From Lachnoclostridium sp. UBA1308 (GTDB lineage: Bacteria > Bacillota > Clostridia > Lachnospirales > Lachnospiraceae), in assembly GCA_002307215.1 (NCBI GenBank), contig DBTU01000053.1:1-55720 (forward strand): DNA of 55,720 bases. Reading direction: 5' to 3'. How positions within the stretch are numbered: position 1 is the stretch's first letter; each line of letters starts with the position of its first letter. Of the stretch, positions 24,984-34,356 are shown one piece after another. Below the pieces are notes generated by a model. It was not told the DNA's origin, ran no database searches, and saw only the letters and a list, made by a program, of their open reading frames with translations. The translations under genes were made by a program, and so were the position numbers.

Positions 24984-25568
24984 CTATTTTGTTCTTCTTG
25001 ACAACATATAAATCCAATTTGTACTATTCTCTATCTTCCTATCATCACATTTTTGGATATCAATTAACTCTATATCTTCATGTCTGGAAATCAGTTCTTT
25101 CAAGGTTTTCGTTCTGTAGTCTGTATAATACCTGTTGTCTCTCTCCCCTTCAAAATCACCGTATTTAAATGACATGAACAATACACCATTTATTTTCAAG
25201 CTTTTTATCGCTTTTGTAAAAATATCATCTATCTTATCACTGGGAACATGTAATAATGATGCAAATGCCCAAATTCCGTCAAATACCTCTTCAAAGTCCA
25301 TCTCATCAAATGATAAGTTCAGTACATCCTGCCCAATATGTATGCTGGCTAAAGCACACATTTCCTCAGAAGCATCCATAGCCGTTACATCAAAGCCACA
25401 GGAAATGAAATATTCACTATCCCTGCCGGAACCACAGCCAAGATCCAATATGCTACCACCCTCCGGTATTAACTGCGTGAAACAGTCCCAATATTCCTGC
25501 ATCTCAATGTTTACCGTCTGATCAAAATAGTCAGCTGCGTTCTGATTATAATACTCTATCGAGTCCAA
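24984..25568 (-). CDS. Class I SAM-dependent methyltransferase
   Basis: A 194-residue methyltransferase of unknown substrate. Motif I is ILDLGCGSGRDSEYF (about 40-54), then FDVTAMDAS (motif II acidic residue) and FDGIWAFASLLHV (motif IV region). It has no extra substrate domain. It starts with TTG at 25568, with GAGGAGGG 9 bases before it. The gene is divergent from the thioesterase operon. Confidence 0.88.
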   Translation of the reverse strand: MDSIEYYNQNAADYFDQTVNIEMQEYWDCFTQLIPEGGSILDLGCGSGRDSEYFISCGFDVTAMDASEEMCALASIHIGQDVLNLSFDEMDFEEVFDGIWAFASLLHVPSDKIDDIFTKAIKSLKINGVLFMSFKYGDFEGERDNRYYTDYRTKTLKELISRHEDIELIDIQKCDDRKIENSTNWIYMLSRRTK

Positions 25569-25694
25569 TTAGTTATCCCTCCTCTTTAAACAAGCCTATT
25601 ATACCAAATGTGCAACAATAATTCCAGTATTTTTCCACAAATACATAAACTTTACCGAAATCAGGATATAACTTTATCGGAATTCAAAAAGTAC

Positions 25695-25711
25695 TATTAC
25701 TTATAGTAATA
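25695..25711. promoter_or_regulatory. Possible operator before the acyl-ACP thioesterase
   Basis: Perfect inverted repeat TATTAC-TTATA-GTAATA about 50 bases before the thioesterase start, in the 190-base divergent gap. It could be a repressor site; no regulator gene adjoins. Confidence 0.4.
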
Positions 25712-25759
25712 AAATGGTATACTTTTAATATTCCACCTACATGAGAGGAATTTTATATT

Positions 25760-26464
25760 ATGTATAGTTTTCCGAGCCGGATAAGATATAGTGAATTGAA
25801 TCATCAGGATGGGAGTTTATCTTGCTCTTCCATCATAAATTATTTTCAGGACTGCAGCACTTTTCATTCCGAAGATTTAAACCTAGGTTTATCCTACCTG
25901 AATTCCAAAAACAGAGTCTGGCTGCTTAACGGTTGGCAACTACAGATTGACAAAACGGCAAGGTTAGGAGATTATATTACGGTAAGCACGTGGCCATATG
26001 ACTTTAATGGCTTCTATGGATATCGGAATTTCATTATGAAAAATGATAAAGAAGAGGTTCTCGTAGCCGCCAATTCCATCTGGGTCTATCTGGATACCAC
26101 CACAGGCAGACCGATGAACATATCAGATGACAATGCCGGGTATACTCTGGAGCCTCCTTACCCAATGAAGCCCTCCGGACGTAAGATAAAAATCCCGGAT
26201 TCGATGACAGCATATCCATCCTTTCCGGTAATAAAGGCAAACATTGACTCCTACCATCATGTGAATAACGGACAATATGTAAAGATGGCTGAGGAATATC
26301 TTCCTGTTGATTTTATTGTGAACTTTATGCGTGTAGAATATCGGATGCAGGCCGTGCTAGGTGACATCATCGTACCTATGGTATCCAAAGGGAAGGACAT
26401 TATCACGGTTGTTCTTACCAGTTTATCCAATAAGCCCTATGCTGTGATAGAATTTTTAGGATGA
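25760..26464 (+). CDS. Acyl-ACP thioesterase
   Basis: Hydrolyses acyl-ACP to free fatty acids. The 234-residue protein has a double hot-dog layout: the first half contains YFQDCSTFHSEDLNLG and WQLQIDKTARLGDYITVSTWP, the second half has SYHHVNNGQYVKMAEEYLP, with the asparagine/histidine block expected of FatA/FatB-type bacterial enzymes. GAGAGGAA is 8 bases before the ATG. It is followed 45 bases later by the S1 protein on the same strand, probably one transcript. Confidence 0.9.
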   Translation: MYSFPSRIRYSELNHQDGSLSCSSIINYFQDCSTFHSEDLNLGLSYLNSKNRVWLLNGWQLQIDKTARLGDYITVSTWPYDFNGFYGYRNFIMKNDKEEVLVAANSIWVYLDTTTGRPMNISDDNAGYTLEPPYPMKPSGRKIKIPDSMTAYPSFPVIKANIDSYHHVNNGQYVKMAEEYLPVDFIVNFMRVEYRMQAVLGDIIVPMVSKGKDIITVVLTSLSNKPYAVIEFLG

Positions 26465-26509
26465 TTCAAAAACATAATATATTTATTAAAATATAGAGAG
26501 GAATTTACT

Positions 26510-27346
26510 ATGATAGAATTAGGAAAATATCAGATACTTGAAGTTGTTAAGAAAACCGATTTTGGTTTCTATCTTGCCGAAACAGCCTCAGATAAGAAAA
26601 ATACAATACTGCTTCCGATAAGGGAGGTTCCGGACGGTACGACTCTTGGCGAAAAACACAATGTATTTATCTATAAGGATTCTGAGGACCGTATTATAGC
26701 CACGACAGCTAAGGTACCTGTCACCGTAGGCTGTTTGGCTGTCCTTCGAGTGAAGGAAGTCAGTACAATCGGTGCCTTTCTGGACTGGGGACTGATGAAA
26801 GATCTGCTACTGCCTTATAAGGAGCAAACAGTCATAGTCGAAGAAGGGGATAAGGTACTAATTACACTTTATGTGGATAAAAGCAGCCGCCTATGTGCAA
26901 CCATGAAGGTGTATGATTTACTTTCTACCGATTCGCCGTATAAGAAGGATGATATGGTAACCGGTACGGTATATGAAGAAATTGAGTCCTTTGGAGTATT
27001 TGTTGCGGTCGATAATCAATATTCAGCCATGATTCCAAAAAACGAATTATTTGCTACGTTAAAAGCCGGTGATAGTATCAAAGCACGCGTTGTCGATGTT
27101 CGCGCGGATGGAAAACTGACTTTGAGCTTGCGCGAAAAGTCTTATGTACAAATGGACTCCGATTCGGAACTGATTATTACAAAGCTAAAAGCATCCGGCG
27201 GTTTTTTGCCCTTTGGTGATCATTCTTCACCCGATGATATCAAAACCGAATTTAAGCTTAGTAAAAATGCATTTAAAAGAGCCGTTGGCAGATTATATAA
27301 ATCAGGTGCTGTTACCATTACCGATGAAGGAATTCGGCTCAAATAA
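26510..27346 (+). CDS. CvfB-like S1 RNA-binding protein
   Basis: 278 residues with three S1-like OB folds (about 5-65, 70-135, 150-205) and a C-terminal winged-helix part (DIKTEFKLSKNAFKRAVGRLYKSGAV). This is the CvfB/YitL architecture, whose members bind RNA and in Staphylococcus affect virulence gene expression. AGAGAGGAA is 6 bases before the ATG. Its terminator is not obvious; the gene converges on yvyF with 17 bases between stops. Confidence 0.9.
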   Translation: MIELGKYQILEVVKKTDFGFYLAETASDKKNTILLPIREVPDGTTLGEKHNVFIYKDSEDRIIATTAKVPVTVGCLAVLRVKEVSTIGAFLDWGLMKDLLLPYKEQTVIVEEGDKVLITLYVDKSSRLCATMKVYDLLSTDSPYKKDDMVTGTVYEEIESFGVFVAVDNQYSAMIPKNELFATLKAGDSIKARVVDVRADGKLTLSLREKSYVQMDSDSELIITKLKASGGFLPFGDHSSPDDIKTEFKLSKNAFKRAVGRLYKSGAVTITDEGIRLK

Positions 27347-27363
27347 CAACACCTGAAAATAAA

Positions 27364-27789
27364 CTACAGTTCTCTTTTTATGCCATCTTTATAGAAAGTC
27401 ATCTTGGACTTCTCACGGGGTTCTTTCTGTACTTGCGTAGCCGGAGTTGAAGGCGCATACAGATTGGTTAACCCCTTGGTTAGTTTATCCTTGCAGAGTT
27501 TGCAATAACGACCCGTCTTAATTGTAACGCCGCAACCCTCACATGCCAGTCCCATCATGGAATCCTCAGCAAAAGAAAGTCTTTCGTCTCGAATCCATTG
27601 TTTGATCTGTTGAACGGGCACCTCCATCTCCACGGACAACTCTTGAATACCAACCCCAGGGTGGTCATATACATATTCTTTAACACCTTCGAACTTTAAA
27701 TCCAATACATCTGCACATGAAGGACATATTGGCGGTCCGGACATATAGTTAAATAACTTGCCACAACCTTTACAATTTCTTACTTCCAT
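27364..27789 (-). CDS. YvyF-like flagellar operon protein
   Basis: 141 residues with two zinc-ribbon parts, CKGCGKLF...CPSCADVL (about 5-27) and CEGCGV...CKLCKDKL (about 91-112), around a helix-turn-helix-like middle (GIQELSVEMEVPVQQIKQWIRDE). This matches the YvyF family, which lies between comFC and flgM in Bacillus. The order comFC-yvyF is kept here, but no flgM follows. The role is inferred to be regulatory. GGAGGAGG is 7 bases before the ATG. Confidence 0.88.
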   Translation of the reverse strand: MEVRNCKGCGKLFNYMSGPPICPSCADVLDLKFEGVKEYVYDHPGVGIQELSVEMEVPVQQIKQWIRDERLSFAEDSMMGLACEGCGVTIKTGRYCKLCKDKLTKGLTNLYAPSTPATQVQKEPREKSKMTFYKDGIKREL

Positions 27790-27804
27790 ACCCTCTCCTC
27801 CTCC

Positions 27805-28527
27805 TTAAAATCCTTTTCCAATACATGATACCAGAAAATAAACTTGATCGATGCCATTTGATTTTAAAACATTTGTACAAGTTTCGATTGTACTGCCCGT
27901 TGTATAAATATCATCAACCAGCAAAACACTGTTTATTTTCCCACGTAAATAACAAAAAAGCTTTTCATTAATCACAAACGCTTCCTGAAGATTACGCAGG
28001 CGCTCCTTATCACTTAAATTCTTCTGGGGTAGGGTCTTTTTATTTCTAACTAGCAGCTGAGACAATACAGGAAGGCCGAGTGCTTTCCCAATACCTTTTG
28101 CAAGAATATCCGCCTGATTATATCCCCGTTCCAGATACTTGCTTCGGTGTAGCGGAACCGGTACCACAACATCCGGTGATAGCTTTTGAATACTATGACC
28201 ATAAATCCGAATCATTTCCCCGAAATAAAACCTGCCGTATTCTTTCTTATTATGATATTTGAATTCGGCAATGGAGTGTCTTAAATCGTCACTATATACC
28301 CAAACCGCAAATCCTTTATCAAAATGATACTGTTTTCGTTCGCAATCACTGCAGTATTCCTTTTCTTCAAGCTCCATTGGCTTACTGCATTTCATACATC
28401 TCGGCTCATCAATATATGGGAGCTTTTCCTTACAACAGGTGCAAATTCTTCTACCTTTAGGAATAACAATTTCCCCACATATTGGACACCTGATCGGATA
28501 TATGATATCAAGTATTGACTGAATCAA
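27805..28527 (-). CDS. comFC: ComF-family amidophosphoribosyltransferase-like protein
   Basis: 240 residues: N-terminal zinc fingers (CPICGE, CTCCKEK, CMKCSK, CSDCERK) and a C-terminal PRTase-type domain with VLLVDDIYTTGSTIETC. ComFC is needed for DNA uptake in competent Bacillus, although its reaction is unknown. No comFA or comFB is in the window. It starts with TTG at 28527, with AGGAG about 6 bases upstream. Confidence 0.92.
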   Translation of the reverse strand: MIQSILDIIYPIRCPICGEIVIPKGRRICTCCKEKLPYIDEPRCMKCSKPMELEEKEYCSDCERKQYHFDKGFAVWVYSDDLRHSIAEFKYHNKKEYGRFYFGEMIRIYGHSIQKLSPDVVVPVPLHRSKYLERGYNQADILAKGIGKALGLPVLSQLLVRNKKTLPQKNLSDKERLRNLQEAFVINEKLFCYLRGKINSVLLVDDIYTTGSTIETCTNVLKSNGIDQVYFLVSCIGKGF

Positions 28528-28542
28528 TGCAACTCCTGTTCT

Positions 28543-29454
28543 TTATGCAAATAATCTGGAAGGATACTCTCCCTGATCGATTAACGCTTTGAATGATTTC
28601 ACTACTGTATCTTTATCTTCTCTATAGGTTACACCAAACCAACGGTCGGAGGTCTGTAATACATTAACATCAACTTTATGTTCCTTCACAAGATCACCGA
28701 CAACTGTGGGCAATAGATATTCTTTTGTCAATTTATCATTACCGATTCCTGATAAAAAGGCTGTAAATCCGCTTTCCAGTGCACCAAATAACTCCGGCTT
28801 AAAACCCCACATATTCATGGATACAATACTGTTGAGATCTATTTTAATCTCATTTCCTTTACTGTCCTTTGCTGCCGCATGGTCACCCTCCGGTACTATT
28901 CCCGAAGTTTCTACAATATCAACCAGTTTACCGTCTTCATTCGCGCTGCATACACCACGGGTTACAGCACCATTCTCACTTAAAGTATTTCCTAAGATAA
29001 AACCTGCCATACAAAATTCATTTGATTTATAAGAATCATCATTTAAGAAACGATTTACAATTTTATAGGCTTCCTTGCCATAATAATCATCTGCATTGAT
29101 TACCGCAAAAGGCTCCTTCACTATCTCCTTACAACACAGAACGGCTTGTCCGGTTCCCCATGGCTTCGTTCTGTCCGCGGGTTTCACAAAACCTTCCGGT
29201 AACGCCTCAAGCTCTTGAGATACATATTCAACCTTAATCATCTTCTCTATCCTATTACCGATAATTTCTTTGAAATCTTTCTCAAGATCCTTTCGTATGA
29301 TAAATACAACTTTATTAAATCCTGCATCTATTGCATCATATATGGAATAATCCATGATAATCTCCCCGCTTGGTCCAACCGGTTCAAGCTGTTTGATTCC
29401 GCCAAACCTACTACCCATCCCTGCAGCCATTATTACAAGTGTTGTATTAGTCAA
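28543..29454 (-). CDS. Sugar nucleotidyltransferase
   Basis: 303 residues of the RmlA/GlmU nucleotidyltransferase fold: MAAGMGSRFGGIKQLEPVGPSG (nucleotide loop, near 8-28), KPWGTGQAVLCCKE and INADDYYGKEA. It makes an NDP-sugar of unknown identity. The longest frame starts at 29499, but GGAGGG lies 7 bases before a TTG at 29454 and would be inside the protein otherwise, so I use TTG. Its stop is 15 bases before comFC, probably one transcript. Confidence 0.9.
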   Translation of the reverse strand: MTNTTLVIMAAGMGSRFGGIKQLEPVGPSGEIIMDYSIYDAIDAGFNKVVFIIRKDLEKDFKEIIGNRIEKMIKVEYVSQELEALPEGFVKPADRTKPWGTGQAVLCCKEIVKEPFAVINADDYYGKEAYKIVNRFLNDDSYKSNEFCMAGFILGNTLSENGAVTRGVCSANEDGKLVDIVETSGIVPEGDHAAAKDSKGNEIKIDLNSIVSMNMWGFKPELFGALESGFTAFLSGIGNDKLTKEYLLPTVVGDLVKEHKVDVNVLQTSDRWFGVTYREDKDTVVKSFKALIDQGEYPSRLFA

Positions 29455-29691
29455 TGTAATTCCCTCCGATTTCATCATATAATAATATTTTTCCTTCATA
29501 TATTAATAATTATACCGTATTTACCCATAAATTGCACGATAAAATATTTAGTACTAATATCCCAAGTAAAATATCACCATATAAACCTACATACATTGGT
29601 AATCTTACATAAAAATAAAAGCCAATTCCTATCAAAACTATAAGTTAAAACACCCTAATTAACATATAAATATAACATACAATTATTTCAG

Positions 29692-30582
29692 GTGGTCAAA
29701 ATGTTCTTATTCAATCACAAAAATCGCGTCAAAAATATAATTATTATCATGGTCTTTGCTTTACTCACCATTTCCATCACAAAAAACATTTCACAAATTT
29801 ACGAAGTAACCTCCAGAAAGCATGTAATCAATGTTCCTATTATTATGTATCATCATGTAAGGAACACTCAGCTGGGCAAGGATTGCATTAGCCCCTATGA
29901 GTTTGAAAGCGATTTAAAATACCTCTCGCAAAATAATTATAATACAATAACGATATCGGATTTAATTAATTATGTGTATGACGATATTACACTTCCTGAT
30001 AATCCGATTATTCTGTCCTTCGATGACGGTTACTTTAATACCTATAGATACGTCTTTCCGTTACTTCAGGAGTATCATATGAAAATCGTTTTATCCATTG
30101 TTGGGAAGGTTGTCGACGATTTCTCAAGAGTTCATGATGAAAATATTACTTATGCACATGTCTCATGGAATCAGATTAACGAGATGGTACAGTCCGGGCT
30201 TGTTGAAATTCAAAATCATTCCTATAATCTACATAAAATAGGCAACCGGTATGGCTGCGGGCAAAAAAATAACGAATCTCTGGTCAATTATGAAAAAGCT
30301 ATTAACGATGATGTGACCACTTTTCAGACGCATCTCGAACAAATGACTGGCATCACGGTAAATACTTTTACCTATCCATACGGTAAATATAACAATAATA
30401 CCGAGCAGATTCTTAAGAATCTGGGCTATAAGGCAACTATGTCCTGTCAGTTCGGTGTAAACCTGATCAGCAAGAATCCCGAAAAACTATATGGCCTGAA
30501 ACGAATATGTCGCGCACACAATCACAGTATTTGTAGTTTGATCAGAGAGGGCATGGAGACGTTGAAATATAGTAAGGAATAA
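29692..30582 (+). CDS. Membrane-anchored polysaccharide deacetylase
   Basis: 296 residues; an N-terminal membrane segment (about 14-32) and a NodB-type CE4 domain. Motif 1 is LSFDDGY (about 103-109, with metal Asp), motif 2 IQNHSYNLH supplies the metal histidines, and later TYPYGKY. It probably deacetylates peptidoglycan or exopolysaccharide outside the cell. GGTGG is 6 bases before the ATG. It is a single-gene unit with a shared bidirectional terminator. Confidence 0.93.
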   Translation: MVKMFLFNHKNRVKNIIIIMVFALLTISITKNISQIYEVTSRKHVINVPIIMYHHVRNTQLGKDCISPYEFESDLKYLSQNNYNTITISDLINYVYDDITLPDNPIILSFDDGYFNTYRYVFPLLQEYHMKIVLSIVGKVVDDFSRVHDENITYAHVSWNQINEMVQSGLVEIQNHSYNLHKIGNRYGCGQKNNESLVNYEKAINDDVTTFQTHLEQMTGITVNTFTYPYGKYNNNTEQILKNLGYKATMSCQFGVNLISKNPEKLYGLKRICRAHNHSICSLIREGMETLKYSKE

Positions 30583-30584
30583 AT

Positions 30585-30653
30585 AGTCTCACAAAAAGAC
30601 TGTGAGCATTAAAAAGAATAGCAAGAGCAGCTATTCTTCAGGATTGTGAGACT
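30585..30653. terminator. Bidirectional nested terminator between deacetylase and recD2
   Basis: The outer arms AGTCTCACAA (30585-30594) and TTGTGAGACT (30644-30653) enclose the inner stem AAGAATAGC/AGCTATTCTT. It lies between two convergent genes and shows the same outer-insert-inner layout as the elements at 20323 and 37282. Confidence 0.75.
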
Positions 30654-30654
30654 G

Positions 30655-32871
30655 TTATCTGAGTTCACATATCCGTTCCCGTAGGCCGGAATACCGGTTC
30701 TGTTCATTTTTGTTATTAATCATAAACTGTAACATAGTCTCACTTCCTACAATTGTTACACAGCTTTTTGCCCTGGTTACTGCTGTATACAACAAATTAC
30801 GGTTAAACAGCAACCTAGGACCGTCAAGAATCGGAAGAATGACAGCCGGATACTCACTTCCCTGGGATTTGTGTATTGTGATCGCATAGGCAAGCTCCAG
30901 CTCATCCAACTGGCTGAAGCTGTAATCAACCAATCTACTATCATCGTATTCAACCACCAGATGCTCTGAAAACAGGTTGATTTCTTTAATCTTGCCGGCA
31001 TCGCCATTAAATATGCCGGTACCGGTCTGAATTGGAATGCCGTATTTACTGCGAATCTCCCATGTGATCTGATAATTGTTCTTAATCTGCATCACCTTGT
31101 CTCCTTCGCGGAAAATCACTTCATGAAATTCCTTTTCTCGCTTATCCTTAGAGGGTGGGTTAAGTGCCTGTTGTAAAATCTGATTCAACCGTTCAACACC
31201 CAGCTCTCCCTTTCGCATCGGAGTCAAGACCTGAATATCAAAGGGGGTGGCGTTCACATAGCTCGGCAATTTATTCTTTATCAGATTAATCATGACTGCA
31301 GAGATAACACTTGCATCCTCTCTTTTTAAAAGGAAAAAGTCCTTACTCTTGTTGTCTAGACGAATCTGTTCACCATCGTTAATTTTATGAGCATTTACAA
31401 TAATATCACTGTCGGCAGCCTGACGAAAAATCTTTGATAGCTTTACTATGTTAAAGCTATGGGAATCGATGATGTCACGAAGTACATTCCCCGGGCCGAC
31501 GCTTGGGAGCTGATTGACATCACCAACTAGGATCAATCTTGTTCCTACTGAGACAGCCTTTAGTAGTGCATGCATCAGACTGATATCCACCATAGACATT
31601 TCGTCAATAATAAGCACATCCGTCTCAAGAGGATTACCTTCATTCCTTTCAAAGGAAAATTTATTTTCCTGATCATCGCTCATCTTGGAAAGTTCAAGTA
31701 GCCGGTGTATGGTGCGGGCTTCATATCCGGTGGTTTCCGTCATACGCTTTGCAGCTCTTCCGGTTGGCGCCGCAAGCAAAATATCCATACCCTCAGACTC
31801 AAAAAACTTAATAATTGCATTAATTGTTGTAGTCTTACCTGTTCCCGGTCCACCAGTTACAACTAAGAGCCCATTCCCAATTGCCTCAGTAACAGCAATC
31901 CGTTGCTGCTCCTCAAGTTCAATCTTGAATTGATTTTCTATTGCTGTAACCCGCTTTCTGAGAGTCTCAGCATTAACCTCATAGCGAATATTCAAATCAT
32001 GGAGCATCCGCGCCACATTCAACTCCATATAATAATAGACGCTGGAATAAATCAACCTTTCACTCTCAGCCTCTTTAATCATAATTTTCTTCTCAATACT
32101 AAGAGTTGTAAGCTGTCTGCTGATTGCTTCCTCCTGTGCAACAAGAAGTGATTTCGTCTTCTGGATAAGCTCATTCATCGGTAGATAAACATGCCCGTCA
32201 CTGCTTGCTTGAAGAAGAACATATATCACCCCTGCCTTGATACGATACTCCGAATCATTACCGATGCCCATCCGCTTTGCAATATCATCCGCCGTTTTAA
32301 AACCGACTCCGATGATATCTTCTGCCAGACGATATGGATTATCTTTTAAAACCTCATACATCCGCTGACCATATGCGGCAAAAATCTTAACTGCCAGATT
32401 TCCGCTAATATTATATTGTTGTAAAAACAACATGGCACTGCGCATATCCCGTTTCTCTTCAAACTGCCGGTAGACATCCTTAGCCATGCGTTCGCTAATT
32501 CCCTTAATCTCTACCAGCCGCTCAGGTTCCTCCTCAATAATTCGAAAGGTATCCTCCTTAAACTTCTTAACTATTCTTGTGGCAAGCGCGGCCCCGACTC
32601 CCTTGATGGCGCCCGATCCCAAATACCGCTCAACAGAAAATATATCCTCGGGTTCCTTTAAATCATAGCTTTCCACCAGAAACTGCTGTCCATAGATAGC
32701 ATGCTCTGTATAGCTTCCTGTTGCCCGTATAAATTCTCCCTCGCTGATAAATGGAAAGCTACCGACGCAGGTTACTTCCTCCTGATCCGCATGCAGGCTT
32801 AATACAGTATACCCATTTTCATCATTCCGATATACAATTCGCTCAATATATCCTTCCAGTGCTTCAGACAT
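30655..32871 (-). CDS. recD2: RecD2-type ATP-dependent DNA helicase
   Basis: 5'-3' superfamily 1B helicase in DNA repair, not part of RecBCD. It has 738 residues: an N-terminal RecD2 domain with helix-hairpin-helix elements (GSGAIKGVGAALATRIVKKF; ISERMAKDVY; IGVGFKTADDIAKRMG), P-loop GGPGTGKTT around residue 340, DEMSMVD (motif II), GDVNQLPSVGPG, and the C-terminal AYAITIHKSQGSEYP and YTAVTRAK. GGAG is 6 bases before the ATG at 32871. Confidence 0.96.
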   Translation of the reverse strand: MSEALEGYIERIVYRNDENGYTVLSLHADQEEVTCVGSFPFISEGEFIRATGSYTEHAIYGQQFLVESYDLKEPEDIFSVERYLGSGAIKGVGAALATRIVKKFKEDTFRIIEEEPERLVEIKGISERMAKDVYRQFEEKRDMRSAMLFLQQYNISGNLAVKIFAAYGQRMYEVLKDNPYRLAEDIIGVGFKTADDIAKRMGIGNDSEYRIKAGVIYVLLQASSDGHVYLPMNELIQKTKSLLVAQEEAISRQLTTLSIEKKIMIKEAESERLIYSSVYYYMELNVARMLHDLNIRYEVNAETLRKRVTAIENQFKIELEEQQRIAVTEAIGNGLLVVTGGPGTGKTTTINAIIKFFESEGMDILLAAPTGRAAKRMTETTGYEARTIHRLLELSKMSDDQENKFSFERNEGNPLETDVLIIDEMSMVDISLMHALLKAVSVGTRLILVGDVNQLPSVGPGNVLRDIIDSHSFNIVKLSKIFRQAADSDIIVNAHKINDGEQIRLDNKSKDFFLLKREDASVISAVMINLIKNKLPSYVNATPFDIQVLTPMRKGELGVERLNQILQQALNPPSKDKREKEFHEVIFREGDKVMQIKNNYQITWEIRSKYGIPIQTGTGIFNGDAGKIKEINLFSEHLVVEYDDSRLVDYSFSQLDELELAYAITIHKSQGSEYPAVILPILDGPRLLFNRNLLYTAVTRAKSCVTIVGSETMLQFMINNKNEQNRYSGLRERICELR

Positions 32872-33024
32872 AACTATCTCCATTCTGCTGTAAATCTACA
32901 TAAAAATGTCATCTGACCTCTTCCTCTATAAAACCGGATTACAGTACAAATGACATTATAGGTCTTAAAAAGACTCTTATGATTTTATGTAATTAAATAC
33001 TTAGGTATTACCTAATTGAATGAC

Positions 33025-33357
33025 TTAGGAATTTCTCTTCATCGATTCATAAAGCATCTGAGCAAGTCCAACGCTCTGCGTATCGGTTGAATCATCAGCA
33101 ACCTTTTCATACAACATATCACCGAACTGTTTCATATAGTCATTATTTTCCTCATCCTCGCTCTTATCTACGGTACTATCCATACTTTTGAAAACCTGCT
33201 CCATCAGATAGGATTCAAAACTTTTGCAGGCTTTCATAAGATCTTCATCGCTTGATGAACTGTTATTTAGCGTAGACTTAATACTATCAGTCTTGGAATT
33301 GTTCGTGGCACCAACCAACGAAGAATAAATGTTATTTGAATCAATCGAATTACTCAT
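33025..33357 (-). CDS. Rod-binding protein (FlgJ N-terminal type)
   Basis: 110 residues matching only the N-terminal half of FlgJ: LMKACKSFESYLMEQVFKSM, then YMKQFGDMLYEKVAD and SVGLAQMLYESM. It lacks the muramidase half, as is usual in Firmicutes, and would cap rod assembly. GGAG is 7 bases before the ATG at 33357. The leader CAGCAGAATGGAGAT is nearly the same as that before recD2. It is the third gene downstream of mbl. Confidence 0.9.
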   Translation of the reverse strand: MSNSIDSNNIYSSLVGATNNSKTDSIKSTLNNSSSSDEDLMKACKSFESYLMEQVFKSMDSTVDKSEDEENNDYMKQFGDMLYEKVADDSTDTQSVGLAQMLYESMKRNS

Positions 33358-33487
33358 AATAATCTCCATTCTGCTGCAGACCCACGAATTTAGGCAGTAG
33401 CACAAATTTTACCGTGTGAAATTGTTCTCTATTTCGCACTAACCCAGCATAGTCACATTGGGCTAGAAACACTATATTATCTATAAC

Positions 33488-34300
33488 TTACCTTAAATTA
33501 TTAGCCTGCTGCAACATCTCATCAGCAGCTGTAATAATCTTTGAGTTCATCTCATAGGCTCTTTGGGCTACGATAAGATTAACCATTTCATCGACTGCCT
33601 GTACATTAGATCCTTCCAGCCAACCCTGCTTCATCTTACTTTTCGAAAGCGTTGAATCCTCTACTTCCATACGTGCTACACCGGATGCATCCGTCTCTTT
33701 TAATAAACTGTTTGATAGCTTCTGAAGACCATTTGGATTACTAAATTGTACCACTCCTACCTGAATCCCAATAGGCACGGCACTTCCGGTAGAATCCGGA
33801 TAACACAAATTACCATCTTCATCAATTTCTATTTTATCGGCATCATAAGTACTCTCTAGAACAATAGGCTCTCCGCTTGAATCAAGAATAGGATTGCCAT
33901 CAGAGGTAGCCAGTGTCATACCGGTGGATCCATTCGCCATTTGAAAAGTTCCGTTACGGGTATAGGCTACACTTCCATCCTCAAGCTGTACCTGAAAAAA
34001 TCCTTTGCCGTCTATTGCAAGGTCAAAATCATTATCTGTCTCTGTTAAAACACCTTGGGTATACTGTGTTGTTATTGCTGAATTTTTGACTCCCAACCCC
34101 ACCTGAATACCCTGTGGCTTTGGGTTTCCGCTATTATCATAGGATTGATCCTGTATTGTCTGATACAACAAGGATTTAAATTCTGCATTTTCCCTCTTAT
34201 ATCCGGTAGTATTAATATTGGCCAAATTATTGGAAATCGTGTCCACATTGGTCTGTTGATTTGTCATGCCGGATGCTGCTGTCCATAAGGCTCTTACCAT
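33488..34300 (-). CDS. flhP: Flagellar basal-body rod protein, FlgG/FlhP type
   Basis: 270 residues with the flagellar rod signature at the N terminus (LWTAASGMTNQQTNVDTISNNLANINTTGYKR), GKGFFQVQ in the middle and the C-terminal LIVAQRAYEMNSKIITAADEML. It builds the distal rod. It is the second rod gene after mbl, as in Bacillus mbl-flhO-flhP. GGAGGG is 7 bases before the ATG at 34300. Confidence 0.93.
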   Translation of the reverse strand: MVRALWTAASGMTNQQTNVDTISNNLANINTTGYKRENAEFKSLLYQTIQDQSYDNSGNPKPQGIQVGLGVKNSAITTQYTQGVLTETDNDFDLAIDGKGFFQVQLEDGSVAYTRNGTFQMANGSTGMTLATSDGNPILDSSGEPIVLESTYDADKIEIDEDGNLCYPDSTGSAVPIGIQVGVVQFSNPNGLQKLSNSLLKETDASGVARMEVEDSTLSKSKMKQGWLEGSNVQAVDEMVNLIVAQRAYEMNSKIITAADEMLQQANNLR

Positions 34301-34356
34301 GTAATATCCCTCCATCATAGCAAAATGCTACTGATTTATACAATAAGTATTGAATT

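Noticed and set aside
29215..29643. A 142-codon frame opposite the nucleotidyltransferase
   Set aside because: It is antisense to the N terminus of a well-supported enzyme and continues into an AT-rich promoter gap.
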